DNA of 64,000 bases from Microvelia longipes (taxonomy: Eukaryota > Arthropoda > Insecta > Hemiptera > Veliidae), in NCBI GenBank assembly GCA_018340805.1, contig JACMZG010000008.1, positions 55,118,155-55,182,154 on the forward strand. The letters run 5' to 3'. The notes beneath the pieces were generated by a model. It was not told the origin of the DNA. It saw only the letters and a list, made by a program, of their open reading frames with translations, and made no database searches. This document shows positions 1 through 12,500 of this stretch, one piece after another; positions within the stretch are counted from its first letter, which is position 1; each line of letters begins with the position of its first letter. A program made the position numbers and the translations under genes.

Positions 1-190
1 CATTCGATTTCAGCACCGGAGGTCCGGGGTTCGCAGCCCGGGCTATGCCCTAAGATTTATGAATAGTATTTGTATTAAAAAGATTTTGCCAACTTTAATT
101 AATTCTTAGAGTGTAGTAGATGCTACCCACCTGAGGTGGTTCCCACAGGGTGAATACCCTGGTGGGCCGAAAGGCCCTAAAGCAGGCATT
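1..190 (+). repeat. tRNA-derived SINE, copy 1 (cut by window edge)
   Basis: The segment contains GGTTCGCAGCC at about 28-38, one base from a pol III B box, and ends with a GC-rich tail (gggccgaaaggccctaaagc) followed by T-rich sequence. A second copy lies at about 32395-32575, sharing the cagcaccggaggt core, the tagtggatgc/tagtagatgc block and the aggccgtaaa/aggccctaaa end. The A-box half lies beyond the left edge. A tRNA-derived SINE is the inference; the repeat itself is directly visible. Confidence 0.6.
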
Positions 191-506
191 TTTTTATCCC
201 AAGGCTATAGCCACCAATTTCTATGTCCTATTTCATCTTTATTATCATATTTTTTATTTATTTATTTATTTAAAGCTTTTATTTCATATTTCTTTATACA
301 TTCTTAATACATTAAGAATAGTTACAATTTGTATTACATTTATTAGTTACAGTTTATACAGTGAAATTATTTGCACATTATTAACAAGTTAATTATAAAA
401 AAAAGTGAAATCCCACAAGGAAGTCCTGAGTGTGGGAGACATAGTTTCTGAAACTAGTAAAATCGTTCTTAAATTGTATTTTTGTACAGTTTTACAGTCA
501 TAAAAA

Positions 507-3500
507 ATGGAGCAAATAGGAATTGCAGCAGCTAGTGCTATGAGTGCAACTTTACTAACTAATCCTTTAGAAGTAGTTAAGACAAGATTTCAACTGCAAG
601 GTGAACTCAAAGCTAAGGGTCACTATGCTGTTCATTATAAAGGATTTTTTCATGCCATGTATATAATTGCACGGACAGATGGTTTAATGGCTCTGCAAGC
701 AGGTCTTGTCCCAGCACTATGGCATCAATTATTTATGAATGGTAATTATTTTATTGATGCATTTTATTTTTTATTCTACTTTCTGATATCATTTTAGCCA
801 ATGTTAATGTAGTGGTGGTTGGTCGAAAAGAATTTCAATACCTAAAGGCCTTTTAACCTAAGTTAATTAAGTTGATTAAAGGGGCCCACAGACTAACACC
901 ATGGTTGATTAATCATGAATAAATGTAAGTAACATTTGTACAAACCTAATAAAATTTTCACTTATTTCCCGAATTCCTTTAAATGAGGAATTTGGAACCC
1001 ACCTACGCATGAGGTGTTAGAAGGATGTTGACCATTTTAAAAATTTGCAGTAAGTTTTACTGAACTTGCCATACACTTTAAAAAAATTGGGTATGGGATG
1101 CCTAGGAACTTTTCCTAATCACATCGAATTCGCTACGCCCATCCTCCCTACTTCGGACTCGCTTCGCTTGTCCTCAGAATATACAAGTCATTCGATTTAT
1201 ACTGCAAGTTAAGTTCAACCAAACTCAAATAACTTTTTAAAACTGAATTTATTTCGTAAACACAACTTACATAGATTCACCATAATAATAATGTTTAAAT
1301 TAAAAATCAAATGAACAATGTTTTAAAGTTTAACTAGCTTATATAGCCTCAGGGCTGCTGAGGTGTACATTATTGAGGTAGATTAGAATATCTGTACCTC
1401 CGCATATTAAGAGAATATAACAAGCAACACATCTTCAGACACACTTTGCTCATTCTCAGATAGTAAACACATCCGTTTCATTCCCAGAGGTCACCCATCC
1501 AGGCACTGACCATCCTCGGTGCGGCTTAAGTTTATGATCAAACTATAATCATTGATATAAATGTCGTATTGAAATGAAACTTGGTGTACATATTTATTGC
1601 ATAAAGCTATGCTCCAATTATTTTCCAATTTTTTTAAAAAGCGTACACAAGTCATTTGATAAAAACTGAACTAACACTGATAATGAGATGAAACTTGGCA
1701 CATGTGTTAGTCATATACTTTGCTACATGCCTGCTAAAACTGAATCCGATGGCATAATTTTTCCATGTTTTATGATTTTCAACATTTTTGCAGTCATTAA
1801 CTTTTTGGGAGTTAATGACGTTATAAGAAAATATTTTCCAAATACCAAAACTTCACCCATAGTCTGATTTTTGTACAAAGTTTGAACTCTCTAGCTTAAA
1901 TACTTTGGGAACTATGATGATAACTGACACACACTCATCAGGAGGCCTTAAAAACACCTGAAACGTGTAATTCAGGTGACATCCCAGTTTCTTTGCAACA
2001 CAATACGTCTCCTATACACCTAGGGTATAAATGAGGAAAAGTAAAAAGGATTGACCATGAATATTTACATCAACTACCAGAATGCTTGAGACAGTTCTTG
2101 TGCATCTATTTACTTTTAGGTCAAATAAAAGAATGAATGTGCTATTCACAAAAAAGTCTTACAACAATTCCTAGGAAAAATTCCATCTACTACTGGAAAT
2201 ATTATCTCCAATATATAAATTATATCCAAATTGAAAAAATTCTAGGATGGGGTCCTGAGCCAGGGGAATTTTCATTGAAATGCGTGCTTTCATGTTAAGT
2301 ATTTTTAGTTTTACTGTAATTTACTGTTTATTTTTTTACTTATTGATCACTTAAAATGGTTTGTTGACTCTGGACTGGTTTCATTAGATTCAGCTTACCG
2401 AATACAAAAGGACCTTTTTGATAGTAATTATGGAGAAGTGAGATCACCTAGCAAATAGGCCACGTTGTTGGGCCCTTTTTGCTATCTCCCTTAAATAGAA
2501 GATGGTGTTTCACCTTATGAGTCCCAGTGCAGGCATTTTTGCATCTAATCCACAGAAGAGCTGTGACTTTACTATAAGTTTCTACAGCTTTCACTAGAAA
2601 CAACACGTGCCCCACTGCCAGACCAAACTTTCCAGCTCTCCTCATCAAACCCTGACTGACTGGGTGGGTGACACACCTGCTAACTATTATACCACCAGGA
2701 CCCTTGTTAACCCATAATTTTACCAATTTTTTTAAATGTTGGTGAATCCGCAAACTGGGTTAAAAACATCACACAGACCTGGTATTCAATAGGGGTCATT
2801 TCCTCCCCAAGGTTGATTTTTGTTCCAAATTCATTTAAAAATATTAATCCTTTCAAGAGATAAAGTTGGGACCTCTGAGATGACTTTTGTTCATTCTCCT
2901 AAGTCCAACTCCAGCCATATAGGAGCCACCTTATCAGCAATTCTTTTCAAAGAAAATTTACTAATACAATCAAAACTTGTTTAACATCTTCCTGCTAAAG
3001 TTATACGCCTAATACACATAAAATGTGTTTATTTCAAAGATTTAAATATATAAGATAATTACTGGAACGAAAATAATGTATACAATTTATTTAATTGTAC
3101 GTATATATCCAAATATTATTTAGGTGTTATTAATGCACTGAATATGAAAGAAATATTTGACTACAGAAGATTATACATTAACTAAAATCAATTATGCATT
3201 TTTTAGAGACCTAATCTAACCATATTATGTTCAGGGATAAGACTAAGTGGATTTCAATTTGCCCAAGAAAAAGGCTGGACGTTAAAAGAAAATGGAGAGG
3301 TCTCACTCAGTAAAAGTGCTGGAATAGCTGCTGTATTGGGAGCCTTCACTGCCTACACTGGCAGTCCTTTTTATCTGGTATCGATTTATTACTTTTTTGT
3401 TAAATCCCAAACATGGTCAAGCAAGATTGGTCAATTATGAAGCAAAAAACCTAATGTTCTTTTTAAAATTTAATTGAATTTCTTTTAAATAGTAGCAAAC

Positions 3501-6500
3501 TGTCTAAAAGATATATTTTTACCTTTACCGCACACAATTAAGCAGCATGTTTGTTTAATTTGCTAGAGTGCCATATTATTTAAATTGTCATATTACATAA
3601 AGTATTAATAAGACAAACTGGTATAGAGCAACAACTGTGTGGCCACAAAGCGGTCCCAGCTGTTTTGTGGCCGCTTCTTGGCGGAGCAGCCGAGAACCCG
3701 AAGAGGCTAAGAGACAGCTGGGGCTGCTTTGTAGCCACACAGTTGTCCTATACCACTTTGTCATATTACTAGTTTTGTTTGTAATATGACTGTACTATTT
3801 TGTTGTAATATTTTGTAATCTTTGTTTTGTCATTTATAAAGGCCTTTTGTAATTTTATAAAAATTACCCCGCGTACAAATTACGAATAAAGATTTTGCCC
3901 TACTCAGTTGGCTGCTTAGTGGGGGTGGGCTTATCCCCCACGATACAAGGTGAATCATATCGGCTCGAATCACTGAACAGTGAATAAAGTTCCTTGACTT
4001 GGAAATAAGAATGAACTTAAAAATTAGGACGTAGCTGTGTTGTAGTGAAGTGCAGAGACAGAAATTACAAGAGTGTATCCACAAATGACTAGATATGCAA
4101 TCTCCAATGTCACTTCACCACATGATGCTAAATATAGAACACTTTAGGCGCCATTTTGCTTATCCCGACAAAACAAAACAGACGTTAGTAAGACTTCAAA
4201 ACCGAATTACGAACTTGACATTCTAACATTACTAATGTACAAAATCAATATAAAGGTTATCCGACCTGGCCGAAACAGAAATACACAAAGGGCTAGACTT
4301 GAGTAATAGAGAGACACTGTAGGCCGACTGACTGACTACACATGTTTCAGTGGCGAGCTAATCCTTATCGCTTACCCTCTGAACAAAACATTGACGCCGC
4401 AAGGTTTTCAAACAAAAGATGAACACGGTGCTCACCAGGGTCTGAGGGGCATGTTGAAAAACACGATATTAACAAACAAACAGGCAAATTACGATTTAAC
4501 CAAAACTTAAATCGTAACAGTTATTTGAGAAGAGGAATGTTTAATTAATATCACCTTCCTATCCTGACATGAATAAAAAATCAATACTTATAATTGTTTT
4601 GTAAACAGTAATTTATTACCAATTAAATATCAATTCGATGCCCATTTTAATCAAAGAAGGTATATTTTAGGACCTGATTTAATCATAATAAAGCTTGGTT
4701 TTTAATGCCAAGGTGAAAATTCGTCTGCAGTCACAGTCAAGTAGAACCATTGCAGTGGGAACACAACATAATCTGGAAGGCACATTCCAAGCCCTAAAGT
4801 CTATTTTTACGTCCCAAGGTAATTTCATTTTATTTTGAGAGCTCACTAGTTAAAATAGGTTCAAGGGAAGCATTATTTTAAGTAATTCTTAAAAGTACAT
4901 CCTTTGAAATTAATTTGTCATATGATAAATAAATAGTGATAAAAGTGACAATGTCAATTTGAATAACAGAACAAAATCTGGATGTGTGTTTCTGTTTGAA
5001 AATCTCAATAAAGGTTTCACAACCAGAAACAAAACTAAGTTGGCTACAACAAATAGCAAGCAAGAGATTATAATACCCTAATAATATTATTTATTCTATT
5101 TTTGTGTTTTTATTTTCTTTTATTATAATTTTTTATTAATATTTAATTATTGAATATACTTATGATGCAGTATGCATGATGTAAATAGTAGTAGTACAGT
5201 TTTACTAGTTTAGAATAATTTTCATCAGAAATGTATGTTATCGAGGTTGTCAGCATGGAAGCAGTGAAGTGGGGATTTCTTACGTTTCAAGAAAGCATTA
5301 ATAAAATATGAAGAATCAAAAATAATTTCTTAAATACTTTGCATTATTAGGAGCAACTACCATAATTTTGTAAAGCAGTTATTTATTTCATAAATTATTG
5401 CAAGTTATTCTAATATTTTTCTATGCCTATTTAAAAAATCCTTTATGTTTGTTATTTATTTATTTATTTTCATAAGCCATTATAAATTATTTTAAGTCAA
5501 ATAACTTATTTGACGTATTCGCAATGCTATTTGCGACTGGCAATATTGATTGTTCAGGAGTAGTTGGGCTGTGGCAAGGATGCCTAGGATCAGTACCCAG
5601 AAGAATGGTTGGATCTTCAACTCAACTTGTTAGTTTTACTTATTCTAAAGAGCTTCTGGCTAATAACTCAGTAAGTCAATTTTAAGTAAGTTTTAATTTT
5701 AAGTTAAGTTAATAAAAAGCTGCATGCATCAAGATACATTGTTGGATGCATTGATTTCTTGATATTTGGCCATGTAGTTAAATAAGCCTATGATAGTTAA
5801 CTTTATAAGTTACTTTCATAGCATGTAAAACATGGTCTCATTTTGAGGGAAACAACCTATTTTAAGATAGAAATTTAGAGTTAATCTAGTTCTTTTTATT
5901 CATATAAACAAGACTGACAGATAAAACATAATGTCAACAAAACATAAATAAATATTAAATTAACATATTCTATAACATCCTCCTTTCTTTGATTTTTCTT
6001 AATATGTACTTGATTCCTTCTCAATCTTGCACCCTCCTCATTTTCTACCTCATACGATCTCTCACCTTCTTTTCCTTTTATTGTTCCTTTATTCCATACT
6101 TTGTTGTTTGAAGTTTTCTTATAATATACGGTACTTATTTACTTGGTTCCCAACATAAAGTTGGAACCCAAGTAAATATGGCGATATAGGGCAATTATTC
6201 ACTTGGGTAACGACAATATATTTACTAAATTATATAAAAGAAATTATTTAACAATCTTAATGGGGAATGTTAAAAAGCATAGGGGCATTGTATAGGGTTG
6301 AGAAGGGGGGAAAAGAAAAGATTGATAATTAAGTAAATAAGATAATATAGTGCGAAAGTACCCTTGGTTCCCAATATAAAATGGGGACCCAAGTAAATAA
6401 AAACCAGGAAAATTACAAAATATCTTTGTTCTCATATCAAAAAACTTGTAATTTCTTTAAGTCCTAACTCCATTACAAATCGAAACTAAGGGATTTTAAT

Positions 6501-9500
6501 AGAGTTTAGACAGACTTCCTAGTTCCTATACCCAAATCCACTCGATTTTTTTCAGATAAATTGAGGTTGGGAACCAAGTAAATAAGTGCCTAATATACTT
6601 TATCTCCTTCATTAAATACTTTATTTTTATACTCTCTTGTCCTTTTGTTATAATACTTGGAAAAATACTTTCTATTCTTTCTTATTTCATCTGTAATTTT
6701 GTCTGCTTGCATAGGACTTGTTCTAAGTGTGATGTTCGGGATGTCGCATCGTAACCATCTGCGGCTGAACTTCGGTATATGGTGCACCCTGTTATCAATA
6801 CTATATATCGATATATTTTTAGTTTAGAGATATGACGTAGGAATAATCGATATATGCCTTTTCTTTTACGTTTATGAACATATTTTATTATTTTTATAAA
6901 TGTTTTTTTGTTGTTTGTGTTTTTATTTATTTGTTGTAAAATGGTTTATAACTATTTTCATATTTTTTTATGTTTTTATAATGTTTTAACTATGTTTTTT
7001 TTACGTATTTTTGTGTTCGTTATTTTTAGGTTTTTTATTATATTTTTGTTGTTAATGTTTTCATTTATTTGTTGTATGGTTTTTTTTAATGCTTTAATAA
7101 TAATTAATAATTTAACGACGCTGCTTATCTTTTAAGTGCTCAGTTCTCGTTTACATGTCGCGTAACTAAAAATATATCGATATATAGTATTGATAACAGG
7201 GTGCACCGTATACCGAAGATTTACCCCATCTGCTCATTAAGCGTTCAGCTGGGCTATAATTTATTTTGTTTGGCTTATTTCTCCAGTTTAGCACAGCCTT
7301 GTAAAAATCATCTCCACTCTCTGAAGTTTTCAGTATAATATTTTTGAAAATCTTTACTGCTGCTTCCGATTTCCCGTTTCCTTGCTCTGATGGTGAGGAC
7401 TAGATGTAACGTGCTTAAAATTCCAATCCTCAGCAAACTTTTTGAACTCAGAATTGACGAAGTTAGTCCCGTTATCTGTTATTATTACAACTGGAACTCC
7501 GTAACAACTGAAGTTTCTTTTGCAAATCGTAATAGTTTCACTAGCTGACAATGTCTTTACTTCATCTATTTCAAAAAAATCAGAATAATGATCAACAGAT
7601 ATTAAACATTTTCTTTTCTTGCCTTTAATTGTCACCTCACATACATCCATACCAATGCGTTCATATGGGTGTTGTGGTAGCTCATGTGTGATCATAACAT
7701 CGGCTTGTTCATTTGGAGCGTATTTTTGACATGCTTCGCATTCAGCTATTATTTTTTTAATATTGTTTGTTATTCCAGGCCAGTAAATGCATTCCTTTGC
7801 TAATTTCATTGTGTTTTCTATTCCAGAATGTGACATATGTAGTTTCTTAAGCATCTTTTTTCTTAACACGTCAGGAACTATAATCCGTATTCCTCGAATC
7901 ATTAGGCCTTCATTTTCAACAATTTCGTCTTGAATTTTCCAGTACACTCTTACTTGTTCTGGCACTTTTTCTTTTCTTTCAGGCCATCCTTGCAACACAG
8001 TTTCTCTTAGTATTTCTAATTGTCTATCCTCAAGCGAAGCCCTTCTGATTTCTTCAACTGTAGAGTCTTTCGATCTGTTTCCTTCCAGTATATCTACTTG
8101 CTGTAGAACTTCTTCGATTGAATAAATATCATACATCCTTTCTTCTTCACTTGACTCAATTGGAGCTCTTGATAATGTGTCAGCTATTATTAATTCTTTT
8201 CCCGGTCTATATTTCACGTTTAAGTTATATCTCTGGAGAGCAAGTCTCATACTCTGTAAACGCTTAGGTACTAGCAATAGCGATTTCTTGAAAATAGTTA
8301 TCAATGGATTATGATCCGTTTCTATGACAATATCTGGTTTTCCGCACAGATACTGATCAAAACGGCGACACGCAAACACTATTGCAAGCATCTCCTTTTC
8401 TATTTGTGCGTAATTCTTTTGAGTGCTTATTAAACACTTGGAGGCGTAGGCTATTGGTTGACCCTCTTGCATCAATGTGCATCCCAGTGCAAAAGATGAC
8501 ACATCTGTTTGGATTGTTATTTGTTTCTTTGGATCATAATACTTTAATACAGAGGCACTAACCACCAAAGATTTCAATTTATCAAAGCACTTTTCTTCAA
8601 TTTCAGTCCATTCAAAATCTATATCTTTGTGAGTCAATTTTCTATGTGGTTGCGAAATATCTGCTAAGTTATTCAAATACCTTGTCAAATAAGTAACCAT
8701 ACCCAAAAATCGCTGCACACCTGCTTTATCTATTGGACTAGGCATCTTCATAATTGCCGAGATCTTTTCTGGATTTGGGTGTATTCCTTCTGCTGACAGT
8801 ATATGACCATAAAATTTAATTTTCTTCACCCCTAACTGTGTTTTTTCCCGATTGAGTTTAATATTCTTTTTCTTTAATCTTTCTAATAAATTTCTTAAGT
8901 TTTTGTTATGATCTTCTCTTGCTTCTTCATCTGACGCACCTCGACCGATTACTAATATATCATCAGCAATTACGTAAACTCCCTCCAGTCCTTCCAACGC
9001 ATCAAGTAACTTCTTTTGAAACAGTTCCATACTTGTGGCTAATCCGAATGGAAGTCTTAGGAATTTAAATTTTCCAAACGGCGTCCAAAATGCTGTCAAC
9101 TTGGCTGATTCTTCATTTAGTTTCACCTGCCAGAATCCCTTCTTAGCACCGACACACGTAAACACATGAGCTTCAGACAACTCTGGCAAGATCTCGTCAA
9201 TTGTAGGAAGTTGTTGAACAGTGCATTTAACCGCTTTGTTTAAATCGCTAGGGTCGAGACAGACACGTAGCGAATTGTCTTTTTTCTTAACTATAGTGAC
9301 ATTGCTGACCCAGTCTGTGTAATTATGTTCTTCTGCAATCACTCCTTTTGCTACCATGTCTTCTAATTCTTTTTTCAACGGTTCTCTCATCGCAATGGGT
9401 ACTCGCCTGGGAGTTTGTCTGATAGGTTTTATGTCCTTAGTTAGGTCTATGTTGACTTCTCCTTCAAATGATCCTAAGCCATTAAATACTGCCTCATATT

Positions 9501-12500
9501 AATTCATAATCTCTTCAATTCTTAGCAAATGTTTTTGCTCGATATTGTTGCAAACCTGAATTAGATTCATTGCCTGACATGCTTCAGCAGATATTAATGG
9601 ACAGTGTTCATAATCCACTATCTGAAACTCTAGACTATACCACATATTTCTATGTCTTACTCTTAATGTTTTCTTACCTAGCGGTCTGATTATCTCTCCG
9701 CCAAATGCTTTCAGCCTAGTCCTGGAATCAGTTAACTTTGGATTTGAATTCCTAAGTATAGCACATAAATTTCTAAAGCCCATGACGTTGCAAGAACTGC
9801 CCGTATCTAGCTGACAGCTTACTCTACTTAGCTTCCCATACGTTAGTTTTATTAATAACTCTACATTAAGTGTTTTCTCTCTCTTGTTTTTCAAAGTATA
9901 GACATTTTCTTCATTATCTTCTGGCTCTGAATCTGATGACATTTTCTTTACTGACCGAGTTTTCTTTTTATTAAAACATACTTCTTCAAAATGATTTTTT
10001 CTTCGACATCCTTTGCAGGTAGTTCCAAAGGCAGGACATTTCCTATTTGCATGTATGCCTCCACAAAACATACATTTCCTACCACCCTTGGTTCCTTTCT
10101 GATCATTCGTTTGCTTTATTTCATTAACCTCATTTATATTAGTATCAGTTTTTAATTGCTTTAGTTGTTTCTCAGTTGCTTCAGTCATTTTGCACACGCT
10201 GATAGCTTCTTTCAAAGTAATCTTTTTAGTTAACCACAATTTTTCTTTTAATTTAAAATCTTTAATTGAGCATATAATTTTGTCAAGCAACAACTCATCT
10301 TTCATTTCATTATACTGACAGGTTTTTATCAATCCATTTAATCGTATAAAATAGTCACTGTAAGATTCGTCTTCATTTTGTTTGGTGGAATTAAAAACAT
10401 ACCGTTCATACCGGACATTTATATCAGGGAGTAGTTCGTTCTTTAAAATATCAATAATATCAGACTCATGTCTTATTTCATCCACATCTGATACTTTGTC
10501 TACTATTTTAAAAGCTTCTTCTCCAATAGCAGTTAATAACGTCAAAATTTTAATTTCTTCGCTTTTTTTGTATTAATCCCGATGCTATTAGGTAGGTTTT
10601 CCACATTTTTTCAAAATATTTTAGATTTTCCTCAACATTTTTGGATACGTCAATTGGTTTAGGAAGAGGAATATTTTTATTATACTCACTTTCCAGGTGA
10701 GGTCTGCTGAGTTGTTTTTCCAACTCTCTAATCCGTTCTTCTAGATCACTAGGACCCTCCTGGGACTTCCTAGCCTTCCTACTGCTCATATTTCTGCTTT
10801 ATATACACTCTGACACCATATTTTAAGATAGAAATTTAGAGTTAATCTAGTTCTTTTTATTCATACAAACAAGACTGACAGATAAAACATAATGTCAACA
10901 AAACACAAATAAATATTAAATTAACCTATTCTATAACACAACCAAAGAGACTAATACTTAAAGGGACGACTTAGGCAAAATAACACTGTGATATGGGATC
11001 TAGAAGTGAGGCATTTTTCATTGGGTGCCATAACTATGCTTAACCCAACAGAGTCTCCCTAGAAGGAGACTAGAGACTTACCCTAGACAACCCCTATTGG
11101 AGCACATATTTATAATGCACCTTACAAAGTGCAAGCATTTTTTAGTAACATCACTTTATACAACACAGTTAATTGAAGAGTATATGCGATAGATAATAAT
11201 TACAGTTTATTTTACATTCATTTTTCTTAATTTAAGACAAAACAGTCAATAAATAATGTAATATTTATATGAAATTGTAATTATTATAAAAAAAATCAAG
11301 AAATTACCTCACTAATATACAGTTATGGCACCAAACTACCTAGGGAAAGATAAGAGCTGTTTTATTCTCCCTCGTAAGTATTAGTCTCTTTGGTATCAAA
11401 AAATGATGTAAAGTTCATAACAGATTTTAGCTATTCCATATGATAGACACTAAAATATGCAATTTTATTTCAGCATGGGTCACAGTTTTTACATTAAATT
11501 AATGCATATAGTGTTTTTATAATTACAATGTTTGTGGTTTTTAGTGAATTGTTGCTGTCATTTTTGTTGATTAATGACCTCCTACACATTTTTTTAGTTT
11601 TATATGATTGGGTGATTATTATTTCATTTACTTACTATACTTTAATTATTTCATCCCTTAAATTTTAATTTTGTGAATTCAAAATATGAAGTCACTAATT
11701 TGTGAAATATTTTATCATTAACAGGTCTATAGAATAGAACCAGGATTACTCAACTCATTTCTATCCAGTATGCTAGCTGGAATAATGGTCACAGTAGCCA
11801 TGAATCCTTTAGATGTCATATCTACCAGACTTTATAACCAAGGTAATTATAATGCTTATAATATAAGCATATTTCCTTATTTATACCGGAGGTATATAGG
11901 TAAAGTATTGTGTTTGCAAACAAATCCGAACTGAGATGTTACCGGAATTATCTGTTTCAGGTTTTTTAAGACCTCCTAAGTGGTTTTCCTTAAAGTTGAC
12001 TATCTGCATGTGTGTTTTTGTTATTATCATTGTATCTCCTAGTGTATGCTAAAGAGTAGAAAATCAGTATTTAGGTCTAGTTGTGCTTTCCCAAAAATAT
12101 TTTTTTGACGTCATAAACACGCAATAATGACTCAACACAAATTTAGAAAATTGAGGTACCCTGTACCCGACTTTTTCTTCTTCTAAATATCAGCTTTTTA
12201 ATAGAAATATCAGATAACCAACTTAGAAAAGAAAACAAATACCTACAGGGACTAAGTTATGTCACTAGATAATCTTGAGTACTGGTGAATATCCCTATAT
12301 CACACCTCTCTACTCTGTTCTTTATTTTATTCACTTGCTTTTAGAACTTTGTTTCATTTATTGTTTTCAACTTGTCATTCATATTTTTTTGGAACTTTCG
12401 CTCCCCTTGAACTATCAGAACACTGGATACACTAGGCAGGAGGAGGGGGTGATTGAGACACAGACTTTAAATCATTTTAATAATAACTAAAAAATATGGG

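Larger units (their letters stand above)
5978..10789 (-). pseudogene. Gypsy Gag-Pol frame, interrupted
   Basis: The Gag start is at 10789. An adenine run near 10550 shifts the frame between the first 79 codons and the rest of Gag. Two zinc knuckles ([13 protein letters not shown], then [14 protein letters not shown]) lie at about 10075-9970, and a protease DTGS at about 9805. A single in-frame stop at 9501-9499 separates protease from RT. RT has its catalytic ADD at about 8965, and RNase H and a TDH motif follow at about 8500-8300. The integrase HHCC region (CEAC near 7735) and a catalytic TDNGTNF near 7475 are followed by a one-base frameshift near 7376. The integrase C-terminus continues across both MITEs to the LTR. 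Three point lesions plus two insertions make it inactive. Confidence 0.88.
5858..10938 (-). mobile_element. Ty3/gypsy LTR retrotransposon (complete ends, decayed ORF)
   Basis: Two 120-bp direct repeats (5858-5977 and 10819-10938) differ at 3 positions (2.5%) and are flanked by the 5-bp duplication CAACC (5853-5857 and 10939-10943). Read on the minus strand, the LTR begins TGTTATAG. It is followed directly by a primer-binding-like TGGTGTCAGAGTG, and the 3' LTR is preceded by a purine tract (AAAGAAAGGAGGA). Together these define a complete insertion of 5,081 bp, including two nested MITEs. Coding order is Gag, protease, RT, RNase H, integrase, as in Ty3/gypsy. No env-like frame is seen. Low LTR divergence implies a fairly recent insertion, yet the ORF is broken. 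Confidence 0.93.

Noticed and set aside
5497..5557. In-frame extension upstream of carrier exon 4 (ttttaag acceptor at 5496)
   Set aside because: It would follow exon 2 in phase but skip the exon at 4713-4818, which encodes the essential VKIRLQSQ signature; with that exon included only the acceptor at 5557 keeps the phase.
6908..7135. 75-codon hydrophobic frame
   Set aside because: T-rich low-complexity interior of nested MITE 2; no family resemblance.
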